DNA from: JAKFWI01 sp031398975
GTDB lineage: Bacteria; Pseudomonadota; Alphaproteobacteria; Caulobacterales; Aquidulcibacteraceae
Assembly (NCBI GenBank): GCA_031398975.1
Contig: JANNOI010000009.1
Coordinates: 1-8,851, forward strand
Direction: 5' to 3'
Length of the DNA: 8,851 bases
Of the stretch, positions 1-5,388 are shown one piece after another. A model generated the notes under the pieces. The model did not search any database, had not been told where the DNA came from, and saw only the letters and a list, made by a program, of their open reading frames with translations. The position numbers were made by a program, and so were the translations under genes. Position 1 is the stretch's first letter, and every line of letters starts with the position of its first letter.

Positions 1-113
1 CGCGCCGCCGCAACGCCGCCCTCCCGGCCTTCATCGACCGCTACAATCGCAAACGGCCCCATGCTAGCCTCGCCGGCAAATCACCAGCCGACGCGCTCGC
101 GCTCAAACGCTGA
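1..113 (+). CDS. Transposase C-terminal end, rve family (IS481/IS3-like), partial
   Basis: The reading frame enters from the left edge (first full codon at 3) and ends at TGA 111-113, giving 36 residues. They include the segment FIDRYNRKRPHASLAGKSPAD, which matches the conserved tail of DDE/rve transposases: an aromatic-YN-x-RPH block, a short loop, then a xP segment near the C-terminus. In that family this tail closes the RNase-H-like catalytic core that cuts and joins the element's ends. The catalytic Asp/Glu residues lie outside the window, so it cannot be said whether the gene is intact. No terminal inverted repeat could be recognised downstream because the left end of the element is not visible. 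The family assignment (IS481 rather than an IS3 OrfB) is tentative; the assignment as a transposase end is fairly firm. Confidence 0.75.
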   Translation, partial: RRRNAALPAFIDRYNRKRPHASLAGKSPADALALKR

Positions 114-236
114 ACAACGGACTCGGAAACGACATCTAGGCCTCACGCGCACGCCCGGCGGCGCGGCTTTTGCAACATGCCCGGGGTCGTGGCCCTGCTG
201 TGGCCGTTTTGGCGCAAGGCGGCGCATACTCTTCCG

Positions 237-908
237 ATGGCCGAGCCCCCGTCCCCGGTCCTTCTCGCGCTCGTGAAAAGCTTCGAGGCCTATTGCCCCG
301 AGCCCGTGCGCCTGCCCGACGGGCGCTGGCTGATGGGGTACGGCCACGTCGCCGCCGAGCCGCGACGCCTCGATCCCGAGGAGGCCGAGGCCCAGCTCAA
401 TACCGATCTCGCGCGGACCGCCGCCGCTGTGCGCGCCGCGATCCCCATCCCGCTGCCCCCCAACCAAATCGACGCGTTGACGGCGTTTGCGTTTTCGATC
501 GGGCGGGAGGCGTTTGCGAAATCAGACGTGCTGGCCAACGCCCAGGCGGGGGACATGCTGGCCGCCGGCCAAGCGATCGCGGGATGGCGGCTGGGCGCGC
601 AGGCCGAGGCCGCCCCGCTGGAGGCGCTGGTGCGGCGGCGCACCGCCGAACAGGCCCTGTTCTGGCGCGAGCCGGTCCCTGGCGCCTCCGCCCTGCTGCG
701 CGCGCGCCGCGACCCTGCTTTCCCCGCCCGGCGCGCAGCGTTCGGCGTTGAAGACGGCGCGGGGTTTGCGGGGCTGGGCCTGGCGGGGCTGGTGCTGGTG
801 GCGCTGGGCGTGAGCATAGACGGGGCGGGCCTCGTTCTCATGGCCGCGCCTGGGGGCCTCGCGGTGCTGATGGCGTTCTACCACCTGCTTAAGCACGCCG
901 CGCGCTGA
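237..908 (+). CDS. GH24 lysozyme-like protein with C-terminal membrane segments
   Basis: The 223-residue product resembles phage-type lysozymes (GH24), which cleave the MurNAc-GlcNAc bond of peptidoglycan. Seen: the N-terminal active-site region KSFEAY (catalytic-type Glu17) and GYGH at 34-37; the helix QIDALTAFAFSIG at 77-89, equivalent to the family's QxxALxSFxFNxG; a W at 117; and LVRRRTAEQALF at 131-142, equivalent to the family's LxxRRxxExxLF. The residue aligned with catalytic Thr26 of T4 lysozyme is Leu32, and the T4 Asp20 position is also not an Asp, although Asp28 is close by. Residues about 176-192 and 197-216 are hydrophobic and should anchor the protein in the membrane. No signal peptide is evident. 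ATG 237 was chosen because the family domain begins just after it; an in-frame ATG at 177 would add 20 residues. Neither has a clear ribosome binding site. It could be an active wall hydrolase or a catalytically altered relative. Confidence 0.8.
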   Translation: MAEPPSPVLLALVKSFEAYCPEPVRLPDGRWLMGYGHVAAEPRRLDPEEAEAQLNTDLARTAAAVRAAIPIPLPPNQIDALTAFAFSIGREAFAKSDVLANAQAGDMLAAGQAIAGWRLGAQAEAAPLEALVRRRTAEQALFWREPVPGASALLRARRDPAFPARRAAFGVEDGAGFAGLGLAGLVLVALGVSIDGAGLVLMAAPGGLAVLMAFYHLLKHAAR

Positions 909-920
909 GCCGTCGCCTCT

Positions 921-960
921 TGATGGGCCGTTCGCCTGCTTCATGAGCCGTTCGCCTGCT
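921..960. repeat. Two tandem 20-bp repeats
   Basis: Positions 921-940 and 941-960 are two head-to-tail 20-bp units sharing GCCGTTCGCCTGCT and differing at two bases near the start of the unit. A third, degenerate partial copy (gagccgtcgcctct) covers about 907-920 and overlaps the lysozyme stop codon. The array sits between the lysozyme stop and the leftward terminator. No function is evident. Confidence 0.8.
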
Positions 961-961
961 T

Positions 962-995
962 GAAAAGCGAAAGGCCGCCCGGTCCGGGGCGGCCT
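962..995 (-). terminator. Intrinsic terminator reading leftward
   Basis: A perfect 9-bp GC stem is formed by AGGCCGCCC (972-980) and GGGCGGCCT (987-995) around a 6-base loop. Read on the minus strand, the stem is followed directly by a T-rich run (TTCGCTTTTC, 971-962). Read on the plus strand it is followed by ctctccattg, with no T-run. The polarity therefore suits a transcript moving leftward, that is, the small ORF at 1113-1045, rather than the rightward lysozyme gene. It may still slow plus-strand transcription. Confidence 0.65.
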
Positions 996-1002
996 CTCCA
1001 TT

Positions 1003-1080
1003 GTCTGAACCGCAGGGCGGTCCGTCAGACCTGTCGCAGCGCCCTCAGGCGCCCGCCCCACGGGCGGAGGTCCAGGTCTG
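1003..1080 (-). promoter_or_regulatory. Competing stem-loops in the small leftward transcript
   Basis: Two pairings share one arm. Pairing A joins 1003-1013 (GTCTGAACCGC on plus) to 1017-1021 plus 1025-1030, with a 3-base loop and a 3-base bulge. Pairing B joins CAGACCTG (1026-1033) to CAGGTCTG (1073-1080), 8 bp. Inside B lies a further 6-bp hairpin (CCGCCC 1053-1058 with GGGCGG 1062-1067). Bases 1026-1030 belong to both A and B, so the two are mutually exclusive. The 1073-1080 arm lies in codons 12-14 of the small ORF, so a translating ribosome would disrupt B and favour A. This resembles leader-peptide attenuation geometry, but the terminator does not overlap either arm and no leftward gene follows. 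The pairings are seen; the regulatory role is inferred. Confidence 0.4.
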
Positions 1081-1113
1081 CGTGCACGCTTGCGGGCAAT
1101 GACAATGAGACAC
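1045..1113 (-). CDS. Small His/Cys-rich ORF, 22 residues, GTG start
   Basis: The minus strand carries a GTG (1113-1111), 21 further sense codons and TGA (1047-1045). The GTG stands 7 bases after AAGGAGG, the ideal spacing, and that Shine-Dalgarno is part of a perfect 18-base complement of the 16S rRNA tail. The peptide begins MSHCHCPQAC: H3, C4, H5, C6 and C10 form a possible metal- or thiol-sensing cluster, and W14 is the only aromatic residue. An in-frame ATG at 1143 would translate through the Shine-Dalgarno and has none of its own, so the GTG is preferred. A leftward intrinsic terminator 50 bases past the stop completes a unit of roughly 150-180 nt. It is divergent from the LprI-like gene (start-to-start distance about 75 bp) and points at the converging lysozyme gene. 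I do not recognise the peptide. It may be a leader peptide, a small protein, or the coding part of a regulatory RNA. Confidence 0.5.
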   Translation of the reverse strand: MSHCHCPQACTQTWTSARGAGA

Positions 1114-1131
1114 TGGATCACCTCCTTTCTG
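1114..1131 (-). promoter_or_regulatory. Extended Shine-Dalgarno, full complement of the 16S rRNA tail
   Basis: Read on plus, CTGGATCACCTCCTTTCT at 1113-1130 is identical to the 3' end of alphaproteobacterial 16S rRNA. On the minus strand it is AGAAAGGAGGTGATCCAG, which can pair with the whole tail over 18 bases, against the usual 4-7. The flanking bases do not resemble 16S rRNA, so this is not an rRNA fragment. It ends on the GTG start of the small ORF at the optimal distance. Such strong pairing should load 30S subunits very efficiently, or hold them. Confidence 0.7.
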
Positions 1132-1159
1132 AATGTTGAACATGGTAGTCAAAGTAAGT

Positions 1160-1172
1160 CGCCGCGACGGCG
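1160..1172. promoter_or_regulatory. Inverted repeat between divergent starts
   Basis: CGCCG-CGA-CGGCG is a perfect 5-bp inverted repeat with a 3-base centre. It lies between the small leftward ORF (start 1113) and the rightward LprI-like gene (TTG 1189). Its position fits an operator or a 5'-leader hairpin, but short GC palindromes are common in DNA of this composition. No convincing -35/-10 pair was found for either direction. Confidence 0.2.
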
Positions 1173-1188
1173 CGTAAAGGGGCTTTGC

Positions 1189-1701
1189 TTGAAACGGGTC
1201 CGCCGGGAGGGATTTTTCGCAGCCGCAGCGCTCGCGCTGGCTGCGGTTTGGGCGCCCCTTTGCGCAACCGCCCAGGCCTCCGGCGGCGGGGAGGCGCAGC
1301 GCGGGGATCTCGACGCGGTGGGCCAGTGCGTGGCGGCGGCCAGCGACGATCCCTCCGCCTGTATCGGCCGGGTGATGCGCCCGTGCCAGGACGAGCCGGG
1401 CGCGGAGACCATCGCGGGATCGGTGTCCTGCGCGGAGCGCGAGCGCACGGTCTGGCGCGCGCGGATGGACCAGACGCTCACCCAGCTCGAGCCTGCCCTG
1501 CAGCCGGGCCGGCTGGACCTGCTGCGCGCGGCCCAGGCTAGTTGGATCGCCTATCGCGACGCGGGGTGCCGCTATGAAGCCTCCGCCTTCGAGGGCGCGA
1601 CCCTGGGGCGGGTGATCGCCGCCGATTGCCTCTTGCACGAAACCGCCCTGCGGGCGCTGGCGCTGGAGGCGGCGCTGCGCGAGGCCGCGCCGTCTCGTTA
1701 G
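1189..1701 (+). CDS. Exported LprI/DUF1311-type protein
   Basis: The 170-residue product has a signal peptide: positive start KRVRR at 2-6, hydrophobic core about 9-25, and likely cleavage after TAQA at 30. The mature part resembles the LprI N-terminal (DUF1311) family. A cysteine-containing stretch with CAERERTVW (81-89) precedes an amphipathic segment, then LLRAAQASWIAYRDAGC (111-127), the hallmark LRxAQxxWxxYRDxxC, and a final C147 with EGATLG at 135-140. Six cysteines in the mature chain (47, 58, 66, 81, 127, 147) could form three disulfides in the periplasm. Members are small secreted or lipid-anchored proteins; mycobacterial LprI inhibits lysozyme, which is notable because a lysozyme-like gene lies just upstream. 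TTG 1189 was chosen because AAAGGGG (1176-1182) stands 6 bases before it and the signal peptide begins there. The frame is open back to 1090, but that extension overlaps the small minus-strand ORF. The gene converges on the next one, with 19 bp between stops. Confidence 0.75.
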   Translation: MKRVRREGFFAAAALALAAVWAPLCATAQASGGGEAQRGDLDAVGQCVAAASDDPSACIGRVMRPCQDEPGAETIAGSVSCAERERTVWRARMDQTLTQLEPALQPGRLDLLRAAQASWIAYRDAGCRYEASAFEGATLGRVIAADCLLHETALRALALEAALREAAPSR

Positions 1702-1720
1702 CTTCCGGTCCCGCTGAACT

Positions 1721-2326
1721 TCACAGAGAGTAGCGGCCGAGCTGCTCGACCTCGTCGATCTCCGGCAGGTAGGCGAAGAAGGCCCCGCTGTCGCGGCCCT
1801 CGCGCAGGCGCAGGATCGGGGCGTTGGCCTCGCGCACGCGGCGGTAGAGGAGATTGCTCGAGGTGGGCGTGAACGCCGCATAGGGCGCAGGCGCGGCGGG
1901 CTCGCCGGCATTGTCGGCCCAGTCGGGCAGCGCGGTCTTGGCGCCGCCCTCGGCCAGCGCGGCGTAATCGTTGAGCACGGCGCGGATTCCGTTCACGGCC
2001 ACGGGGTTGAGCTTCGGGTCCATCAGGGCGTCGATGCGCTGGGCGTGCGCGAACAGGATCCGCCCGTCGGCGCTGCGCAGTGTGACGGTGGCCACGACAT
2101 TGGCGCAGGACGGGCCGGAGGACTGGATGATCAGCACGTCCTGGGCTTCGGGCGCGGTGAAGGCCACCGCACGCTCGATCCGATCCGCGCATTCGGAGAA
2201 AGCGCCGGCGGAGAAGGCGCCCGCGGGCGAGGCGGCCCCGGTCGAGCGGGCGAAATTGTGCGCCAGGACAAAGCCCCCGACCACTCCGATAACGAGCCCG
2301 ATCAACCAGATCACGAACAGGCGCAT
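1721..2326 (-). CDS. Membrane-anchored protein of unknown function
   Basis: I do not recognise this 201-residue protein. It begins MRLFVIW, has one hydrophobic helix at about 3-22 and no obvious cleavage site, so it is probably held in the inner membrane with the rest in the periplasm. Two cysteines (C46, C74) could pair across the first part of the soluble domain. A segment of alternating hydrophobic residues (64-69 and 77-83) suggests beta-strands. The middle (about 137-152) is rich in Ala and Pro and looks like a linker before a C-terminal region with FFAYLPEIDEVEQLGRYSL at 183-201. ATG 2326 was chosen because GAGGGAGG stands about 6 bases upstream and the membrane helix starts there; the frame is open further back only into the neighbouring gene. 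It lies 88 bp downstream of the patatin-like gene, in the same direction, so it may be the last member of that transcript. Confidence 0.7.
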   Translation of the reverse strand: MRLFVIWLIGLVIGVVGGFVLAHNFARSTGAASPAGAFSAGAFSECADRIERAVAFTAPEAQDVLIIQSSGPSCANVVATVTLRSADGRILFAHAQRIDALMDPKLNPVAVNGIRAVLNDYAALAEGGAKTALPDWADNAGEPAAPAPYAAFTPTSSNLLYRRVREANAPILRLREGRDSGAFFAYLPEIDEVEQLGRYSL

Positions 2327-2414
2327 GGATGCCCTCCCTCTTTCCCGCGTGCCGCTACGTTCTAGCAACGCGCTTGTCTGGGGAATAGTTTCGCTTGCGG
2401 TTGCGCGCGGGGCG

Positions 2415-4244
2415 CTATTCGCCGGCGTCGAGCGGCAGGGCCTCTCGCGCGGGCCAGGCGGGCGTGGGAGCCGCCCGGTTGGAAGCAAGCGCGCCGAACG
2501 CGGGATGGGCCTTCAGGGCCGCCACCGCCGCCTCGTAGCCTGCGCCCACGGCGGCGTCGAACCGCTTCCAGTCCCGCAGGTCGATGGCGGGCATTTCGGG
2601 GGCGATCAGCAGGTCGGTGCGTTCGCGTCCGCGCCAGGGATCGACCGTCAAGGTGGCCGCGCGCATCAGCAGGGAGGCGATGGGCGGGGCGGTCTGCCAG
2701 CCGTGCAGGGACACCCAGCGCAGGAATTTGGGCGGATCGATGAAATCGGCGATGTCGATGCCTTCGCGGCGCGCCACGTCCACCCCGAGGATCGCCCCGC
2801 TATGGGTCTCGCGCATGATGTCGACCGGGAAATTGTTGAGCACCGCGCCGTCCACCAGCAGGCGGTTGGCGCCCGCCACGACGGGGGGCAGGATGCCCGG
2901 CAGCGAGATGGTGGCGCGCAGCGCTTCGCGCAGCCGCCCGGCGCGGTGGGTGTATTGGGCGCCGGCGATCAGATCGGTGGAGACGCAGAAGAACGGCGCG
3001 GCCAGATCCTCGATCAGCACCTCGCCGAAATGCTCCTGCAGCCGCTCGCCCACCCGCTCCCCGGCCGAAAGCGCCACCACCGGCAGCACGTAATCGCCCA
3101 GCGGATTGGAGGCCACGAAGGCGCGCCGTATCCGGTCCTCGATCTCCTGATCGCTCCAGCCCATCGCCACGCACGCGGCCACGATCGCGCCCATGCTGGC
3201 GCCGCCCACGAGGTCGATCGGGACGTTGGCCTCCCGCAGCGCCCGCACCACGCCCAGATGCGCGTAGGCGCGCGCGCCCCCGCCCGACAGAACAAGCCCC
3301 ACCGAAACGCCGGCCATGATCCGCGCCAGACGCGCGCCGTCGGAATCATCGAGCCCGTTCCAGTGGAACAGCCGCGCGGCGTTGGCGGCCATGCGCCATT
3401 CCTGGCCCGCGGCGCGCCGCTGCCCGCCATGGTGCAGCAGCACGACGTCCACGAGCTGAAACTGCCGCGCGGGCGAGGGATCGTCCGGCAGCAGCGGGAG
3501 GGAGGGGCGCGCGTCGGCGCGCGCGAGCACCCAGAGCCGGTCCGCCTGGCGCAGGCACATGCGAAACCAGACCGTGTCCGCGATCGGGCTGATCAGCAGA
3601 ACGAGGTCGTAGTCGCGCTCCAGCGCATCAAACGCCGCCGAGCGCATGGTCTGCCCCTCCTCGGCGACAATGCAGGCGCGCTTGCCCAGCTTGGCGAGGC
3701 CCGCCTGCAGGGTGCGCGCGCGCAAGCGCAGATCGATCGTGGGCGAACTCGCGATCAGGGCGAAGATTTTCGGGTCGGTGCGGGGACGCTGGCGGCGTTC
3801 CTGGCGGGTGCGATCGAGGATCACGCGCGCCAGCGCCTGCATCAAGGCGGGATGGCCGCGCGCCAGCCGGTCAAACGCCGCGGGCGACAGGCGCACCAAT
3901 TCGCAATCGCGGATCGCGTAGGCGGCCGCGGAATGGGGCTCCTCGGCGATCAGCGCCATCTCGCCCAGCGGTTCGCCGGCCCGGATATAGCCTACCAGGC
4001 GCTGGGCGCCCTCGGCGTCCCGGCGGAACGCGGCCATGGCGCCCGACAGCACGAAATAGAGCCCGTCAGAGTCCTCGCCCGCCTCGAACAGCGGCCACCC
4101 GCCCGGCAGGGAAAACCATTCCGCCTCCGCCTCCGCGGCGCGCAGCACTTCGGCGCTGGCGTCTTTGAGTAAGGGAAACGTCGCGAGGGAGGGGGTCATG
4201 AGCCCGCACTGGTAGGCGGCGCGCCTGACGCGCAAGCGCTCCAT
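2415..4244 (-). CDS. Cyclic-nucleotide-binding domain plus patatin-like phospholipase (NTE/RssA type)
   Basis: The 609-residue protein has two recognisable parts. Residues about 20-145 form a cyclic-nucleotide-binding-type fold with GEMALIAEEPHSAAAYA at 94-110, the position of the phosphate-binding cassette; its usual Arg is His104, so ligand binding is uncertain. Residues about 157-295 form a Rossmann-like middle region, as in bacterial neuropathy-target-esterase relatives. Residues about 315-490 are the patatin domain: oxyanion loop GGGARAY (321-327), nucleophile elbow GASMG with Ser350, and the catalytic Asp465 in VDGA. Such enzymes hydrolyse acyl esters of phospholipids or lysophospholipids with a Ser-Asp dyad, at the inner face of a membrane. 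No signal peptide or clear transmembrane helix is present. ATG 4244 gives the longest form; ATG 4199 (MTPSLATF) starts close to the domain and is equally plausible, with weak ribosome binding sites for both. It follows the beta-barrel gene by 52 bp in the same direction. Confidence 0.9.
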   Translation of the reverse strand: MERLRVRRAAYQCGLMTPSLATFPLLKDASAEVLRAAEAEAEWFSLPGGWPLFEAGEDSDGLYFVLSGAMAAFRRDAEGAQRLVGYIRAGEPLGEMALIAEEPHSAAAYAIRDCELVRLSPAAFDRLARGHPALMQALARVILDRTRQERRQRPRTDPKIFALIASSPTIDLRLRARTLQAGLAKLGKRACIVAEEGQTMRSAAFDALERDYDLVLLISPIADTVWFRMCLRQADRLWVLARADARPSLPLLPDDPSPARQFQLVDVVLLHHGGQRRAAGQEWRMAANAARLFHWNGLDDSDGARLARIMAGVSVGLVLSGGGARAYAHLGVVRALREANVPIDLVGGASMGAIVAACVAMGWSDQEIEDRIRRAFVASNPLGDYVLPVVALSAGERVGERLQEHFGEVLIEDLAAPFFCVSTDLIAGAQYTHRAGRLREALRATISLPGILPPVVAGANRLLVDGAVLNNFPVDIMRETHSGAILGVDVARREGIDIADFIDPPKFLRWVSLHGWQTAPPIASLLMRAATLTVDPWRGRERTDLLIAPEMPAIDLRDWKRFDAAVGAGYEAAVAALKAHPAFGALASNRAAPTPAWPAREALPLDAGE

Positions 4245-4296
4245 CTTGAACGTAAGCGCCCCTCGCCCAGGCGCAATGAAGCAGCCCCCGCCGGCC

Positions 4297-4938
4297 TCAG
4301 AACTTCCAGCGCAGGCCGGCCGACACGACGGGGTAGATGTCCAGCTGGTCGAACTCGTCGGCCACGGCCGCGGCTTCGCGGGCGAGATCGTCGGCGCTGA
4401 CCAAGCCGGTCGAGGTTACGCGCGTTTCGTTATCGCCTTGAAAGAGCGCGCCCGCCTCGAGGCTGAACTGCACCTTCACCACCGTAAAGCGCGCGCCTAC
4501 GCCGAGATAGGGAGCGACTTCGTCCCAGGTGGTCTCGGTGCGCAATTCGCCGATCTCGGAGGGCTGGTAGGTGGTGTCCCCGATCGTGACCGCGCTGGTG
4601 GGCCTTGCGGTTCCGGTGAATTCGTTGCGGTTCAGATAGGCTCCGCCGGCGACGTAAAACGGCACGCCCGGAAGCGGTTTCACGTCCAGGATCAGCCCGA
4701 ACCCGCCGAGCTTCAGCGAGCCGTCATAGGTCACGCTCTCGACATCGGTTTCGTAATCGTAATCGAGGCCGCTCAGCACCGCGCGCACGGTGAGCCCGGG
4801 CACGATCGACACGCCCACCTCCCCGCCAAAGCCCATCGTGCCGGCGGTCGCGCCGACATAATCAAGCTCGATCGCCGAGGCCGCGCCCGGCGCCGCCAGC
4901 GCCGCCACAGCCGTCATCGCCCAAAGCGCCTTACGCAT
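4297..4938 (-). CDS. Outer-membrane beta-barrel protein
   Basis: The 213-residue precursor has a clear signal peptide: MRKALW, hydrophobic core to about 16, cleavage after ASA at 22. The mature chain shows alternating polar/hydrophobic strands with many aromatic ends, such as PFYVAGGAYLN and VAPYLGVGARFTVVKVQFSLEAGALF, and ends GLRWKF. The terminal Phe and the aromatic/basic pattern before it match the insertion signal recognised by the barrel-assembly machinery. The size suits an 8-stranded barrel of the OmpA/OmpW/surface-antigen kind. I cannot name the family and no substrate is evident. ATG 4938 was chosen because GGGGGG lies about 6 bases upstream and the signal peptide starts there; the frame is open back through the tRNA to 5301, but this extension cannot be coding. 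It lies 78 bp downstream of tRNA-Gly and 52 bp upstream of the patatin-like gene. Confidence 0.85.
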   Translation of the reverse strand: MRKALWAMTAVAALAAPGAASAIELDYVGATAGTMGFGGEVGVSIVPGLTVRAVLSGLDYDYETDVESVTYDGSLKLGGFGLILDVKPLPGVPFYVAGGAYLNRNEFTGTARPTSAVTIGDTTYQPSEIGELRTETTWDEVAPYLGVGARFTVVKVQFSLEAGALFQGDNETRVTSTGLVSADDLAREAAAVADEFDQLDIYPVVSAGLRWKF

Positions 4939-5016
4939 CTTAAGCCCCCCCAAACCGGCACGCCACACAGGACGACGATTCGCGCGCCGTTGAAACGCCA
5001 CGCGATCGCCGGGCGC

Positions 5017-5090
5017 TGGAGCGGGTGGCGGGAATCGAACCCGCACGATCAGCTTGGGAAGCTGACAGGCTACCACTACATCACACCCGC
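5017..5090 (-). tRNA. tRNA-Gly, anticodon CCC
   Basis: On the minus strand the acceptor arms GCGGGTG (5090-5084) and CACCCGC (5027-5021) pair perfectly. The anticodon stem TCAGC/GCTGA encloses the loop TTCCCAA, anticodon CCC at 5058-5056, which reads the glycine codon GGG. The T arm is GCGGG-TTCGATT-CCCGC. The D loop contains AGTGGTAG. The discriminator base is T5020 and CCA is encoded at 5019-5017, so the mature 3' end needs no nucleotidyl addition. It lies between two co-directional protein genes. The 63 bp between it and the upstream stop hold a weak GCCGCC/GGCGGC inverted repeat (5125-5130, 5146-5151) and no promoter I can defend. Confidence 0.95.
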
Positions 5091-5153
5091 CGCGCAGCGC
5101 CGCCCCTCCTAGCGTAAAAGCGCAGCCGCCAAAAGCCCGCCCGATGGCGGCGC

Positions 5154-5357
5154 CTAGAGCGAGCCGGTGCGCACGCCGAGCAGGTTCACCAGATGCACCG
5201 CCATCAGGAGCGCCGCGACGCCGGCGACAAGCACCAGGGTGCGCCACGGCAACAGCCTCGGGCGCAGCAGATCGGCCGGGCGTCCCGCGCGCCAGGAGCA
5301 ATAGGCGAACAGCGCAACGAAGCCGGCGAGCGCCGCCAGCGTGACGGGCAGCGTCAT
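5154..5357 (-). CDS. Small two-helix membrane protein, 67 residues
   Basis: The product has hydrophobic helices at about 4-20 and 39-60, joined by an Arg-rich loop (R23, R26, R32, R34, R39). By the positive-inside rule the loop faces the cytoplasm and both ends the periplasm. The C-terminal part HLVNLLGVRTG (55-65) looks like that of conserved small alphaproteobacterial inner-membrane proteins of unknown function; that resemblance is from memory, not a search. The gene starts 31 bp after the stop of the glycosyltransferase with no clear ribosome binding site, so it may be translated by coupling or from a shared transcript. No enzymatic motif is present. It could be a small partner of the glycosyltransferase or merely a neighbour. 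Confidence 0.7.
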   Translation of the reverse strand: MTLPVTLAALAGFVALFAYCSWRAGRPADLLRPRLLPWRTLVLVAGVAALLMAVHLVNLLGVRTGSL

Positions 5358-5388
5358 GGCGTTTCAGGGACCGGGGCGGCGGCAGGGA

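Noticed and set aside
114..236. Right terminal inverted repeat of the transposable element
   Set aside because: The matching left end is outside the window, and no target-site duplication or known end sequence is visible.
522..1121. Minus-strand open frame of 199 codons starting at GTG 1121
   Set aside because: Its start codon lies inside the Shine-Dalgarno of the small ORF, and it runs through the terminator and antisense to the lysozyme-like gene.
1113..1130. Remnant of a 16S rRNA gene on the plus strand
   Set aside because: Only the last 18 bases match. The bases before it do not fit 16S helix 45 and those after do not look like a spacer, whereas the minus reading places the sequence at perfect distance from a start codon.
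1090..1188. Longer N-terminus for the LprI-like protein
   Set aside because: The extra 33 residues precede a good signal peptide, lack a ribosome binding site and overlap the small minus-strand unit. TTG 1189 has AAAGGGG at 6 bases.
1971..4172. Plus-strand open frame of 733 codons
   Set aside because: It lies antisense to the patatin-like gene and its neighbour. Its composition (Arg, His, Gln, Gly rich, no domain) is that of a shadow frame in high-GC DNA, while the minus-strand gene has full catalytic motifs.
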